Positions 7,580 to 16,326 of a DNA stretch of 64,000 nt are shown one piece after another. The stretch's first letter is position 1; each line of letters starts with the position of its first letter. Source of the DNA: JACQZU01 sp041908165 (GTDB lineage Bacteria; Acidobacteriota; Holophagae; Holophagales; Holophagaceae); the NCBI GenBank assembly GCA_041908165.1, contig JAYRFV010000063.1, positions 46,015 through 110,014 of the forward strand, written 5' to 3'. The notes under the pieces are model-generated. The model had not been told where the DNA came from, searched no databases, and saw only the letters and a program-made list of their open reading frames with translations. The translations under genes and the position numbers were made by a program.

Positions 7580-8727
7580 GCGGTTCCCCTTTCGAAGCCG
7601 TGGAGCGCGGCGAGGAGGGCCTCCACCGCTGCATCGGTGACGGTGAGCGGCGGCATGAGCCGGAGCACGTCCGGGTCGCCGGAGCCGCCCACCAGGATCC
7701 GTTTCGCCTGCAGGTCGGCCTTGAGGGCCTTGGCCGCGCCCGGCGCGCGCAGGCCCAGCAGCAGGCCTTCGCCGTGCACCTCGGTGACGGTGGCGCCGGG
7801 CGCCGCCTGCTTGATCCACGCCCCGATCCGGGCGGCCCGTTCCACCAGATGCTCCGCGCCGATGACCTCGAGGGTGGCCAGCAGCGCGGCGCTGGCCAGG
7901 GGGCCGCCGCCGAAGGTCGAGCCGAGGTCGCCCAGGGCCAGCCGCGAGGCCACCGCCGCCGACAGCAGCAGGGCGCCCATCGGCACGCCGCTGGCGATGC
8001 CCTTGGCCAGGGTGATCAGGTCCGGCGCCACCCCGTAGAACTGGGCCGCGAAGGGCGCCCCCAGGCGGCCGAAGCCGGTCTGCACCTCGTCGAACACCAG
8101 CAGCGCCCCGGCCGCCTCGCAGCGGGCCTTGAGCAGGCGGAACCAGGCGGCGTCCGCGGTGCGCACACCGGCCATGCTCTGGATGGGCTCGACGATCACC
8201 GCCGCGACGCCAGTCAGGTCGGCGGTCGCCAGGGCGGCCGGGTCGCCGAAGGGCAGGAAGTCCACCGGAGCCAGGAAGGCCTCGTAGCCGGCCTTCAGCT
8301 TCGGCTCGTCGGTGGCCGAGAGGGCCAGCAGCGTGCGGCCGTGGAAGCTGCCCTGGAAGGCCACGAAACGGGAACGGCCGGTGAGCTTCGCCGCCACCTT
8401 GAGGGCGTTCTCGTTGGCCTCCGCGCCGGAATTGCAGAAGAAGGCCGAGGCCATCGCCTCCGGCGCGAAGGCGAGCAGGGCCTCGGCGGCGGCGTCGCGC
8501 ACCGGGATCCGCGCCGCGGTGGAGTAGAACAGCAGTTCCCGGGCCTGCCGCGCCACCGCCTCGGCCACCCGCGGGTGGGCGTGCCCGGTGGAGCAGACGC
8601 AGTGGCCGCCGTAGAAATCGAGGTAGGCGTTGCCCTCGGCGTCGAACACCTGGTCCCCGGCGCCGCGCACGAACGGAAAGGGATAGGGGGGATAGGTGGG
8701 CAGAAGGGCGGGCAGGTCTGTATGCAT
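7576..8727 (-). CDS. argD: Acetyl/succinyl-ornithine aminotransferase
   Basis: PLP-dependent class III transaminase making N-acyl-ornithine from the semialdehyde. Family features seen: GGHCVCSTGHAHP, FFCNSGAEANENALK, FHGRTLLALS, VIVEPIQ, FDEVQTGFGRLG and the PLP lysine in TLAKGIASG. Start ATG 8727 (MHTDLPALLPTY) gives 383 residues. ATG 8739 (MRELMHTD) is an alternative, and neither has a visible Shine-Dalgarno. It is the first gene of the leftward arginine operon, starting inside a cluster of TGCAT half-sites that probably bind ArgR. Confidence 0.95.
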   Translation of the reverse strand: MHTDLPALLPTYPPYPFPFVRGAGDQVFDAEGNAYLDFYGGHCVCSTGHAHPRVAEAVARQARELLFYSTAARIPVRDAAAEALLAFAPEAMASAFFCNSGAEANENALKVAAKLTGRSRFVAFQGSFHGRTLLALSATDEPKLKAGYEAFLAPVDFLPFGDPAALATADLTGVAAVIVEPIQSMAGVRTADAAWFRLLKARCEAAGALLVFDEVQTGFGRLGAPFAAQFYGVAPDLITLAKGIASGVPMGALLLSAAVASRLALGDLGSTFGGGPLASAALLATLEVIGAEHLVERAARIGAWIKQAAPGATVTEVHGEGLLLGLRAPGAAKALKADLQAKRILVGGSGDPDVLRLMPPLTVTDAAVEALLAALHGFERGTA

Positions 8728-8762
8728 CAGTTCACGCATGAAAACGCATGCACATCGCATGC

Positions 8763-8779
8763 ATTGCATAATATGCAAT
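8763..8779. promoter_or_regulatory. Predicted ArgR operator 1
   Basis: ATTGCATAATATGCAAT is an 8+1+8 perfect palindrome, similar in size and shape to ARG boxes (consensus around TGAATAATTATTCA in E. coli) though with TGCAT half-sites. It lies 36 nt upstream of the argD start in the divergent argD/argR gap. More TGCAT/GCATG half-sites surround it at 8721-8762. ArgR binding is inferred from position and symmetry. Confidence 0.7.
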
Positions 8780-8853
8780 ACTCAACGACCCCGACGCAAG
8801 GATTTTTCACCTGTTGGCATGAAGATCCACGCAGCAATGGAAGGAACCGCCTG

Positions 8854-8880
8854 TTGCATATCCATGCAAATGAATGCATA
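8854..8880. promoter_or_regulatory. Predicted ArgR operator 2
   Basis: TTGCATATCCATGCAA (8854-8869, 6-bp arms) is followed at once by GAATGCATATTC-like symmetry to 8883. Together they sit just upstream of, and overlapping, the argR start. Same half-site as operator 1, so autoregulation of argR is likely. Sequence symmetry is seen; binding is inferred. Confidence 0.62.
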
Positions 8881-8888
8881 TTCCTCCC

Positions 8889-9302
8889 ATGCCGCGCCCC
8901 CTCGACCCCACCCTCCTCGAGCTCCTGGAGACGCAGGAGATCCTCGACCAGGACACCTTCCTCGACCTCCTGGCCCGGCAGGGCCACCGCCTCACCCAGT
9001 CGACGCTCTCCCGCCACCTCAAGAAGCTGCACGTGCAGAAGGTCGACGGCGTCTACCGGCGCGTCGATCCGGCGAAGGCCGCCCTGCCCCCGTTCACCCT
9101 CGCCGAGGCGCCGCCGAACCTGCTGGTGCTGCGCACCCAGCCCGGCTTCGCGAATGCGCTTGCCCTCAGGCTGGACGCGGCCGGCCTTCCCGGGCTGGTG
9201 GGCACGATCGCCGGGGACGACACGGTGTTCATCGCGGTGGCCGATCCGGCGCGGCTGCACGCCTTCGGCGCCGGCCTGCGGGCCTTCCTCGAGGGCGCCT
9301 GA
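8889..9302 (+). CDS. argR: Arginine repressor ArgR
   Basis: Arginine-responsive hexameric repressor. The N-terminal winged helix contains LTQSTLSRHLKKL, matching the SQ-TxSRHL recognition helix of ArgR. The C-terminal core has LVGTIAGDDTVFIAV, the GTIAGDDT arginine-binding motif. Start ATG 8889 (MPRPLDPTLLELLE) gives 137 residues; ATG 8874 in frame is possible. Neither has a Shine-Dalgarno; the bases just upstream are CCTCC, so a leaderless transcript is possible. It is divergent from argD across a gap rich in TGCAT palindromes, which argues for local control of the arginine operon and of itself. Confidence 0.93.
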   Translation: MPRPLDPTLLELLETQEILDQDTFLDLLARQGHRLTQSTLSRHLKKLHVQKVDGVYRRVDPAKAALPPFTLAEAPPNLLVLRTQPGFANALALRLDAAGLPGLVGTIAGDDTVFIAVADPARLHAFGAGLRAFLEGA

Positions 9303-9308
9303 GCGGCC

Positions 9309-10328
9309 TCAGCCGAACAGCGGCCCGGGGACCGGGCCGAGGCCCAGGTAGGCGAAGGCGCTCTCGGTGGCCTTCCGGCCCTGCAGGGTGCGGTCCAGGA
9401 ACCCGATCTGCATGAGGTAGGGCTCCACCAGGTCCTCGAGGCTGTCGCCGTCCCCCTCGCCGAGGGCCGCGGCCAGGGTGCGCAGGCCCACCGGCCCGCC
9501 CCGGAACTTGCCCACCAGGGCCTCCAGGTAGGCCCGGTCGAGGCCGTCCAGCCCGAGGTCGTCCACTTCGTGGAGCTTGAGGCAGTCCTCGGCGATCCCG
9601 GGGGTGATGACGCCCTCCCCCTTCACCTCGGCGTAGTCCCGGCAGCGCCGCAGCAGGCGGTTGCAGATCCGCGGCGTGCCCCGGCTGCGGCGGGCGATCG
9701 CCTCGGCGCCCTCGGCGGCCATGCGGATCCCCAGCACGCGGGCGCTGCGGTCGGCGATGATCTCCAGCTCCCGGCGGCTGTAGAAGTCCAGCCGGTGGAC
9801 CATGCCGAAGCGGTCGTGCAGGGGCTTGCTGAGCAGGCCGGCCCGGGTGGTGGCCCCGACCAGGGTGAAGGGGCGCAGGTCCACCTTCAGGGTCTGGGCC
9901 GAGGGACCCTGGCCGATGAGGATGTCCAGCTTGCGGTCCTCCATCGCCGAGTAGAGCATCTCCTCGATGGCCGGCGGCAGGCGGTGGATCTCGTCGATGA
10001 AGAGGAACTCGCCCTCCTCCAGGTTGGTGAGGATCGCCGCCAGGTCGCCCTTCTTCTCCAGCGCCGGGGCCTGGATCACCTTGCAGGAGGAGCCCATCTC
10101 GTTGGCCAGGACGTGGGCCAGGGTGGTCTTGCCCAGGCCCGGGGGACCGAAGAGCAGCACGTGATCGAGCACGTCGCCGCGCTTTTTTGCCGCCTGCAGC
10201 GCGATGTCCAGGCGCGCCTTGACCTTCTCCTGGCCGATGTACTCGGCCAGCCGCTGGGGCCGGAGCGAGTATTCGAACCCTTCGTCCCGCTCTCGGGCAT
10301 CCAGGTCGGGGCTGCGATGGAAGTCCAT
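9309..10328 (-). CDS. ruvB: Holliday junction branch-migration helicase RuvB
   Basis: AAA+ motor that drives RuvA-bound Holliday junctions. The 339-residue protein shows FGPPGLGKTTLA (Walker A, about residues 59-70), FIDEIHRL (Walker B), VGATTRAG (sensor 1) and RSRGTPRI with a C-terminal winged helix. Start ATG 10328 (MDFHRSPDLDA) is chosen by family length; the 20 nt upstream are AT-rich with no clear Shine-Dalgarno. It ends 7 nt from argR, convergent with it. ruvA and ruvC are not in the window. Confidence 0.97.
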   Translation of the reverse strand: MDFHRSPDLDARERDEGFEYSLRPQRLAEYIGQEKVKARLDIALQAAKKRGDVLDHVLLFGPPGLGKTTLAHVLANEMGSSCKVIQAPALEKKGDLAAILTNLEEGEFLFIDEIHRLPPAIEEMLYSAMEDRKLDILIGQGPSAQTLKVDLRPFTLVGATTRAGLLSKPLHDRFGMVHRLDFYSRRELEIIADRSARVLGIRMAAEGAEAIARRSRGTPRICNRLLRRCRDYAEVKGEGVITPGIAEDCLKLHEVDDLGLDGLDRAYLEALVGKFRGGPVGLRTLAAALGEGDGDSLEDLVEPYLMQIGFLDRTLQGRKATESAFAYLGLGPVPGPLFG

Positions 10329-10444
10329 GAATAAATACCCGCGCGTCTTTGGCCGATCTCCAGTGTGGGGCACAATGGTCCCGTTCCGGAAGGTGCCATG
10401 ACACGAGGTTCCCAGCTACCGCGCAGGACCGGGAGAGCCCGACC

Positions 10445-11974
10445 GTGACCGAACGCTTCCAGCTCGTCGTCAGGGACCGCCACGGGTTCGAGCGCAGCCT
10501 GCTGCTCAACCGGTCGGTCACCATCGGCCGCCACAACAACTGCGACATCGTCCTCTCCGACAGCATGGTGAGCCGGCAGCACCTGCAGCTGGACCTCCAG
10601 GACGGCCAGTGGACCGTGGAGGACCAGGGCAGCTCCCACGGCACCTTCCACCGGGACGAGCGGATCGGCCGGATGGCCTGGCTGCCCGGCACCACCCTGC
10701 GGATCGCCGACGGGGCCTACTTCCTGACCCTGCGCGCCGAGTCCCAGAGCACCTCCGAGGTGCACCTGCAGGCGATCCTGCAGACCGCCCACCTGCTCGC
10801 CGAGGGGATGGATCTGGACGAGCTGCTGGAGGAGACCCTCGACCGGCTGCTCGCCATCTCCGCCACCGACCGGGGCTTCATCATGCTCCTGGAGGGCGGC
10901 GAGCTGGTGCCGAAGGTGCAGCGCAACCTGGGCCAGGAGCTCGAGACCAGCATCCAGATGAGCATGAGCAGCGTCCACTCGGTGTTCGAGAAGGGCACCC
11001 CGATCTGGATCCACAACGTCGCCAACGACGAGCGGCTCATGGCCCAGCAGTCGATCGTCGACCTGAAGCTGAAGACCATCCTCTGCCTGCCGCTGACGCT
11101 GCAGGGCAAGCGCATCGGCGTGGTCTACCTGGACAGCCGGCGGATCGTCACCGAGCCGGTGGACCGGCCCACCTTCGAGGCGATCGTGGCCCTCTGCGCG
11201 ATCGCCATCGAGCGCACCCGGCTCTTCGAGGAGAACCTGCGCAACCAGGTGCTGGCCACCGTCGGCCAGGTGGCCAGCGCCATCGTCCACGACTTCAAGA
11301 ACGCCCTGTTCGTGGTCCGCGGGCACGCCGAACTGCTGGAGGCCCAGTCGTCCGACACCTCCGTGCTGCACCACGCCGAGAAGATCCTGGCCGCGGTCCA
11401 GCGGCTGACCCTGCTCAGCGGCGACGTGCTCGACTACTCCAAGGTGCGCGAGCCGAACCGCGAGAAGATCGAGGTCAGCGGCTGGATGGAGACCCTGCTG
11501 GAGCCGCTGAGGCCGCGCGCGGCCGACCACGGCATCACCCTGGCCGTCGAGGCGACGCCCTGCAAGGCCAGCCTCGACCCGGCCCGCTTCGCGAGGGTCA
11601 TGGAGAACCTGATGTCCAATGCCTTCGACGCCCTGGCCGGGCGCGCCGGCGGCATCATCATCGTCGGCTGGGAGCGCGTCACCGGCGGCATCCAGTTCCG
11701 CATCCAGGACAACGGCAAGGGCATCCCGAAGAAGGTGCTGCGGCACATCTACGAGCCCTTCTTCACCCACGGCAAGAAGAAGGGGACCGGCCTCGGGATG
11801 GCCACGGTCAAGAAGATCGTCGACGAGCACGGCGGCTCGCTGGAGGTGATCAGCGAAGTGGACGAGGGCACCCAGGTGATCGTCACCATCCCCGACAGCG
11901 AGGGCCAGGCCTCCACCGGTTCGCTCGAGATCAGCACCGGCAAGAACCGGGTGATCGGGCCGGGGCAGGGATGA
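10445..11974 (+). CDS. FHA-GAF histidine kinase
   Basis: Soluble sensor kinase of 509 residues. An N-terminal FHA domain (GRHNNCDIVLSD, VSRQHLQL, SSHGTF; about residues 25-90) reads phosphothreonine. A GAF domain follows (about 120-265), then a HisKA helix with the phosphoacceptor in VHDFKNALFVV (about 280) and an HATPase domain with N-box NLMSNAFDA, DNGKGIP and GTGLGMATVKK. No transmembrane segment is visible. GTG 10445 is chosen because GGGAG lies about 9 nt upstream. The stop overlaps the ispF start (ATGA). No response regulator is adjacent. The input signal is unknown. Confidence 0.88.
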   Translation: MTERFQLVVRDRHGFERSLLLNRSVTIGRHNNCDIVLSDSMVSRQHLQLDLQDGQWTVEDQGSSHGTFHRDERIGRMAWLPGTTLRIADGAYFLTLRAESQSTSEVHLQAILQTAHLLAEGMDLDELLEETLDRLLAISATDRGFIMLLEGGELVPKVQRNLGQELETSIQMSMSSVHSVFEKGTPIWIHNVANDERLMAQQSIVDLKLKTILCLPLTLQGKRIGVVYLDSRRIVTEPVDRPTFEAIVALCAIAIERTRLFEENLRNQVLATVGQVASAIVHDFKNALFVVRGHAELLEAQSSDTSVLHHAEKILAAVQRLTLLSGDVLDYSKVREPNREKIEVSGWMETLLEPLRPRAADHGITLAVEATPCKASLDPARFARVMENLMSNAFDALAGRAGGIIIVGWERVTGGIQFRIQDNGKGIPKKVLRHIYEPFFTHGKKKGTGLGMATVKKIVDEHGGSLEVISEVDEGTQVIVTIPDSEGQASTGSLEISTGKNRVIGPGQG

Positions 11975-12456
11975 GCCACCGGGTCGGCCAGGGCTTCGAC
12001 GTCCACCGCTTCGCCGGACCGGGCCGGCGGCCGCTTCGGCTGATGGGGATCGAGGTGCCCCACGACCGCGGACTGGAAGGCCACAGCGACGCCGACGTCA
12101 TGCTGCACGCGCTCATGGACGCCCTGCTCGGCGCAGCCGGGCTGGGCGACATCGGCCAGCACTTTCCCGACACCGATCCGGCCTTCCGCGGCGCCGATTC
12201 GGCGGGACTGCTCGCGCGGGTGATGCAGGACCTCGCCGCCCGCGGCTGGGCGGTGGTCAACGCCGACGTCACCCTGATCGGCGAGCGGCCCAGGCTCGCC
12301 CCGCACCGCGAAGCCATGCGCCTGCGCGTCGCCCCGCTGCTGGGAATCCCCGTGGAGGCCCTGAACGTCAAGGCCACCACCACCGAGGGACTCGGCTTCA
12401 CCGGCCGCGGCGAAGGCCTCGCCGCCCAGGCGGTGGTGCTGCTGACCCGGGCCTGA
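11971..12456 (+). CDS. ispF: 2-C-methyl-D-erythritol 2,4-cyclodiphosphate synthase
   Basis: Makes MEcPP in the non-mevalonate isoprenoid pathway. The 161-residue protein has GFDVHRF and GHSDADVMLHALMDAL, which supply the zinc ligands, DIGQHFPDTDP, and KATTTEGLGFTGRGEG at the C-terminus. Length is normal for IspF. Its ATG overlaps the stop of the upstream kinase gene, so translation is probably coupled. ispD is not adjacent. Confidence 0.97.
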   Translation: MSHRVGQGFDVHRFAGPGRRPLRLMGIEVPHDRGLEGHSDADVMLHALMDALLGAAGLGDIGQHFPDTDPAFRGADSAGLLARVMQDLAARGWAVVNADVTLIGERPRLAPHREAMRLRVAPLLGIPVEALNVKATTTEGLGFTGRGEGLAAQAVVLLTRA

Positions 12457-12480
12457 CAGGGGCGGCGCACCCGGACCGGT

Positions 12481-14109
12481 TCAGGCCGTCCGGTAGCGGG
12501 CGATGGTCCCCGAAAGGTCCTCGGCGATGCGGGCGAGGTACTCCGCGGTCCGGTTGACCTCCTCGACGGTGTGCGACAGTTCCGTGGAGGCCGCGGCCCC
12601 CCGCTCGCTGGCCAGGGCCGCGGACTGGACCTGCTGTTCCACCTCGACGGACGTCCGGCCCTGCTCCTCCGCCGCGGCGCCGATCTCGTGGATGGCCGCC
12701 GCCACGGCCTGGATGTCCTCCTGGATGGCACGGAGGGTCTGGTCGGTCGCCGCCACGGTCCGGGTTCCGGCGTGCATGGCCTCGTCGGTCTGCCGGATCA
12801 GGTCGCCGATCTGCTTGGCGGCCTTGGCGCTGTGCTCGGCCAGCTTGCGGACCTCCTCGGCGACCACCGCGAACCCCTTGCCGTGCTGGCCCGCCTTCGC
12901 CGCCTCGATGGCGGCGTTGAGCGCCAGCAGGTTGGTCTGCCGGGCCAGGTCCTGAATCACCCCCACCGCGCTCACCATCTGGCGGGTGGCCTCGCGGATC
13001 GCATCCATGGCCTGGACGGTCGCACCGCCCTGCCGGGCGCCCTCCTCGGAGGCGTCCACCATGGCGCCGGTGCGCTTCTCGCTGGACTGGACGTTCAGGG
13101 TGACTTCCCGGATGCTGGCGGCGAACTGGGTCATGGCGGTCGCGGTGCGCTCCGAGGCCGAGCGCTGGCCCTCGGCGAACTGGGAGACCTCTCCCGCCGT
13201 CCGGGCCACTTCGGCGGCCGTGCTGCTGAGCTCCTGGGACCCGCTGGCGACCTGGGCGGAGGCCTCCTTGAGCTGGTTGAACAGGTGCTGGAAGCTGGTG
13301 ACCAGCGTGTTGAAGTGCCGGGCCATCTGGCCCAGGTCGTCGGCCGACCGGACCTCGACGCCGGTCCGGAAGTCCCCTTCCGCCATCCGGGCCATCCCGG
13401 CCATGGCCTCCTCGATGCCCCTCTGGATCCGGCCGGCGATGGCCCGACGGATGAACCACGCGAAGGCCAGGCCGACCCCCAGGAGGACCAGGTTCACGAA
13501 GGACGCACGCCGCGCCATGGCCTCGACCTCCCCGTTCTCGCGGGCGGCGATGGCGGTCGAGTCAGCGAGCGTTGTCTCGGCCACGGCCTTCATCGCCTCG
13601 TTCATGGGGCGGTCGATTCCCTGCAGGAGCTTGTCCACCGCCCGGTAGGCCAGCGGGTCCCGGTCGTTCCATGCCTCCGCGAGGGCCTTGCGGTATTTCG
13701 ACCCGAGCGCCGCGTGCTCCGCCTGGGCCTTCTGCACCGGGGCGAGGGGCAGGTTCAGGTCGGGGTCGGACAGGAGCTGCCCGAGTTTCCGCAGGTCCTC
13801 GCGGACCTCCTCTTCGGAGGCGTCGAAGGCCTTCCGGTACTTGGCGAACTGGGCGGGATCGTGGCCCCTCAGCAGGATGTTCTTCCACTCCTGGACCTGG
13901 GTCTTGAAATCGTTCTGGGCCTCCCGGGCGGTGTCGACGGCCTTGGCGGCCTTCTGCAGGGTCGTGCTCAGTTCGGCGCCCTGCTGCTGCATCCGCCGCT
14001 GCGTGAAGAACGCCGCGCCCCAGAGGGCTGCCGCCACGCCCGTCAGGCACAGGGCCAGGGCGAGCAGCTTGCCCCGCACGCTCAGCCGGTCGAGGAACCC
14101 CGTGCCCAT
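12481..14109 (-). CDS. Methyl-accepting chemotaxis protein
   Basis: Membrane chemoreceptor of 542 residues. A transmembrane segment lies near residues 15-35 and a second near 205-225 (FVNLVLLGVGLAFAWFI). They enclose a helical sensing region of about 170 residues. A HAMP domain follows, then a signalling domain with the hairpin tip IQDLARQTNLLALNAAIEAA and GKGFAVVAEEVRKLAE. Start ATG 14109 has GAGGTGG about 7 nt upstream, preferred over ATG 14142. Ligand unknown. No che genes are nearby. Confidence 0.94.
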   Translation of the reverse strand: MGTGFLDRLSVRGKLLALALCLTGVAAALWGAAFFTQRRMQQQGAELSTTLQKAAKAVDTAREAQNDFKTQVQEWKNILLRGHDPAQFAKYRKAFDASEEEVREDLRKLGQLLSDPDLNLPLAPVQKAQAEHAALGSKYRKALAEAWNDRDPLAYRAVDKLLQGIDRPMNEAMKAVAETTLADSTAIAARENGEVEAMARRASFVNLVLLGVGLAFAWFIRRAIAGRIQRGIEEAMAGMARMAEGDFRTGVEVRSADDLGQMARHFNTLVTSFQHLFNQLKEASAQVASGSQELSSTAAEVARTAGEVSQFAEGQRSASERTATAMTQFAASIREVTLNVQSSEKRTGAMVDASEEGARQGGATVQAMDAIREATRQMVSAVGVIQDLARQTNLLALNAAIEAAKAGQHGKGFAVVAEEVRKLAEHSAKAAKQIGDLIRQTDEAMHAGTRTVAATDQTLRAIQEDIQAVAAAIHEIGAAAEEQGRTSVEVEQQVQSAALASERGAAASTELSHTVEEVNRTAEYLARIAEDLSGTIARYRTA

Positions 14110-14133
14110 GCGCCACCTCGCTGGAATCCGCCC

Positions 14134-14149
14134 ATCATCCACCGATGAT
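14134..14149. other. Small palindrome in the chemoreceptor leader
   Basis: ATCATC-CACC-GATGAT is a perfect 6-bp inverted repeat 25 nt upstream of the chemoreceptor start. Beyond it (14158-14177) the sequence becomes AT-rich, AAAATATTTTTTCATTA, a likely promoter region on the minus strand. It could be an operator or a leader hairpin; no family is recognised. Confidence 0.35.
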
Positions 14150-14277
14150 TCCGGGTCATGTAAAATATTTTTTCATTACAGTCCAGTCGGTTTTCGTCCC
14201 GCCCGCCGCCCAGCGATCCACCCACCGAGAAGTTTCAGCACCGGAGACGGAAGGTCGGCTCGGTGATCCGGGCGCGC

Positions 14278-14661
14278 TCAGCCCGCCAGCCAGGCCCGGG
14301 CCTCGGCCTCCTCGTTGAACACCCGCACCGAATAGCCGTTGTTCTGACAGACCGTCTCGAAGAATTCCAGGTTCCGGCGGCCGACTCCGGAGGCCACCAC
14401 GGCCATCCGCATTTCGCGGCCGATCCCCAGCGCCTCGTAGGCCTTCGGCAGGCGGTAGACGTCGAGGGTGCCCAGCGCTTCCGCGTCGAGGCCGAGGTAG
14501 TCCAGCAGAACCCGGGTGCAGCCCAGTTCGCGGAACCGCTCGTGGGCCTCCGCGCGCATCCGCTCCGCGGCGGGCAGGTCGAGGACGCCCTGGGCCCGGA
14601 CCACGAGCACCTTCGAGGCGTCCTCGTAGGCCAGGGTCCAGGTCAGGCTGCTCTGCGTCAC
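14278..14661 (-). CDS. Small STAS/SpoIIAA-like protein
   Basis: 127 residues, soluble. The alternating strand and helix pattern (VLVVRAQGVLDLPAAERM, RVLLDYLGLD, MRMAVVASG, YSVRVFNEEAEARAWL) resembles STAS or SpoIIAA-like domains, which often act in partner switching. No clear phosphorylatable Ser motif is seen, so the role is open. GTG 14661 (VTQSSLTW) is chosen because GAGG lies 9 nt upstream. It follows the CCA-adding gene by 65 nt in the same direction and may be co-transcribed with it. Family assignment is tentative. Confidence 0.7.
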   Translation of the reverse strand: MTQSSLTWTLAYEDASKVLVVRAQGVLDLPAAERMRAEAHERFRELGCTRVLLDYLGLDAEALGTLDVYRLPKAYEALGIGREMRMAVVASGVGRRNLEFFETVCQNNGYSVRVFNEEAEARAWLAG

Positions 14662-14726
14662 GGTTCGCCTCGGCTGCGAAGGGCACGGGTGGGGAGGCTC
14701 CAGCGTCCCGGGACTCCTCCCGCAGG

Positions 14727-16145
14727 TCAAGCCGCGGGGCCGCCCCCGAGCCACGCCCGGGCGAGGTCCCCCAGCCCGGAGGCCGTGTTGCGGCCGGGTT
14801 CCTCCAGCACCTGCTCCAGCAGGTGCTTCTGCAGCGCGCCCAGCCACGGCCCGCCGGGCCGGCCCGCCAGGGCCATCAGGGCGGCGCCGTCCAGGGCGAG
14901 CTCCTTCGCGGTCATGCCGGTGTAGCGGACCGCATCCAGGCGGGCGCCGGCGGCGGTCCACTCGGCGCGGGTGTCGTCCCACCAGGCCTGGCCGCTGCGG
15001 CCGTCCGGGTGGCCGGTGTCGAACCAGCCCTTGCCCCAGCGGTCCGCCAGCTGGAACACCATCCAGGCCTCCGGGGTCAGGCCGGCCTCGACGATCCGCT
15101 TCAGCACCCGCCGGAAGGCGCGGTCGCTGCCGGCCGGGTCCGGGTGCAGGCCGTGCAGGGCGATGTAGGCGGCGGCCCGCTCGCGCAGCTGGGTGGAGGC
15201 CTTCAGCCGGCGCAGGACGCGGTCCGCGATCGCCCCGGACAGCTCCTCGTGACCGAAAAAGTGGGCCTCGCCGTCGGCGCCGACGCTGCGGGCGGCGGGC
15301 TTGCCGGCATCGTGGAGCAGCAGCGCCCACTGGAAGGCCGGTTCCTCGCCCCGGGCTTGCTCGGTGGCCTTCAGGGTGTGTTCCCAGACGTCGAACCGGT
15401 GGTGGCGGTTCTGCGGGCAGCCGACCATCGGCCGCAGCTCCGGCAGCCACAGGTCCAGCAGCCCGGAGGCCTCCAGCAGGCGCAGGCCGCGGGCCGGCTC
15501 GCGGCCGCCGAGCAGCTTGGTCAGCTCGGCGAACACCCGCTCTACCGCCACCTTGGCGCACACCTCCAGGCGCTCCGGGATGGCGGCGGCGGTGGCGTCC
15601 TCCAGGGCGAAACCCAGTTGGCTGGCGAAGCGGCAGGCGCGCAGGGGGCGCAGGCCGTCCTCGGCGAAGCGGGCCAGCGGATCGCCCACCGCCCGGATCA
15701 GCCTCCGCTGCAGGTCCTGCCGGCCGCCGAAGGGATCGACCACCCGGGCGCGCCAGTCGGCGTCGGTCAGCGCCGCCACCGGCAGGGCCAGGGCGTTGAC
15801 GGTGAAGTCGCGGCGGGCCAGGTCCTCCTCGAGGGCGACGCCCAGGTTCACGGCGCTGGGACGGCGGCCGTCGAGGTAGTCCCCATCGCCCCGGAAGGTG
15901 GTGATCTCCACCGGCCGGCCGACGAGGAGGACGGTCACCGTGCCGTGCGGGAGCCCGGTGGGGATGGCCTTGAGGCCGGCGGCCCGGGCCCGTTCCAGCA
16001 CCTGGTGAGGCAGGAGGGCCGTCGCCAGGTCCAGGTCCCCGGGCTCGAGGCCCAGCCAGCGGTCGCGCACCCAGCCGCCGACCGCGTGCAGGTCGGCCGC
16101 CGGCCCGAGGGCCCGCTGCAGTCGCTCCAGGCCGCCGCCGTCCAC
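14727..16145 (-). CDS. cca: CCA-adding enzyme / poly(A) polymerase family with HD domain
   Basis: Class II nucleotidyltransferase of 472 residues. The head domain shows GGWVRDRWLG and the DLD metal carboxylates, then RRDFTVNALA and an RNA-binding neck with RFAEDGLRPLRACRFA. A C-terminal HD phosphohydrolase-like domain has HHRFDVWEH and LLHDAGKP. This layout fits CCA tRNA nucleotidyltransferase; poly(A) polymerase is the alternative. GTG 16145 is preferred because GGGAGG lies 8 nt upstream; a longer frame begins at ATG 16202. It is divergent from amt. Confidence 0.9.
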   Translation of the reverse strand: MDGGGLERLQRALGPAADLHAVGGWVRDRWLGLEPGDLDLATALLPHQVLERARAAGLKAIPTGLPHGTVTVLLVGRPVEITTFRGDGDYLDGRRPSAVNLGVALEEDLARRDFTVNALALPVAALTDADWRARVVDPFGGRQDLQRRLIRAVGDPLARFAEDGLRPLRACRFASQLGFALEDATAAAIPERLEVCAKVAVERVFAELTKLLGGREPARGLRLLEASGLLDLWLPELRPMVGCPQNRHHRFDVWEHTLKATEQARGEEPAFQWALLLHDAGKPAARSVGADGEAHFFGHEELSGAIADRVLRRLKASTQLRERAAAYIALHGLHPDPAGSDRAFRRVLKRIVEAGLTPEAWMVFQLADRWGKGWFDTGHPDGRSGQAWWDDTRAEWTAAGARLDAVRYTGMTAKELALDGAALMALAGRPGGPWLGALQKHLLEQVLEEPGRNTASGLGDLARAWLGGGPAA

Positions 16146-16202
16146 GGGCCCTCCCGGGTCCAGTCTCCGCCAAGCGCCCCTGAGGGCCAAGAACCCGCGC
16201 AA

Positions 16203-16326
16203 AAACGTCTGTTTAATTAGATATTTATGATATTGAAAATAAAAATTATTTTAATTTCTATTGATTTTGTATTATTTCAGCATATTTTTAGCTTAATTCA
16301 TTCAAAGGGAAGATAGAGGAGCCACC
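16203..16326 (+). promoter_or_regulatory. AT-rich leader/promoter region of amt-glnK
   Basis: About 100 nt between cca and amt are extremely AT-rich (16210-16310 is mostly A and T) in an otherwise GC-rich window. TTGATT at 16261 with TATTTT at 16283 (16-nt spacing) is one weak sigma70-like pair. No GG-N10-GC sigma54 core is seen. A strong GAGGAG Shine-Dalgarno precedes amt. Most likely a nitrogen-responsive promoter; the regulator is unknown. Confidence 0.55.

Noticed and set aside
14278..16173. 631-residue frame apparently fusing a long protein to the STAS-like domain
   Set aside because: The upstream part is an out-of-frame shadow of the CCA-adding gene, low-complexity Arg/Gly/Pro rich; GTG 14661 with GAGG is the real start.
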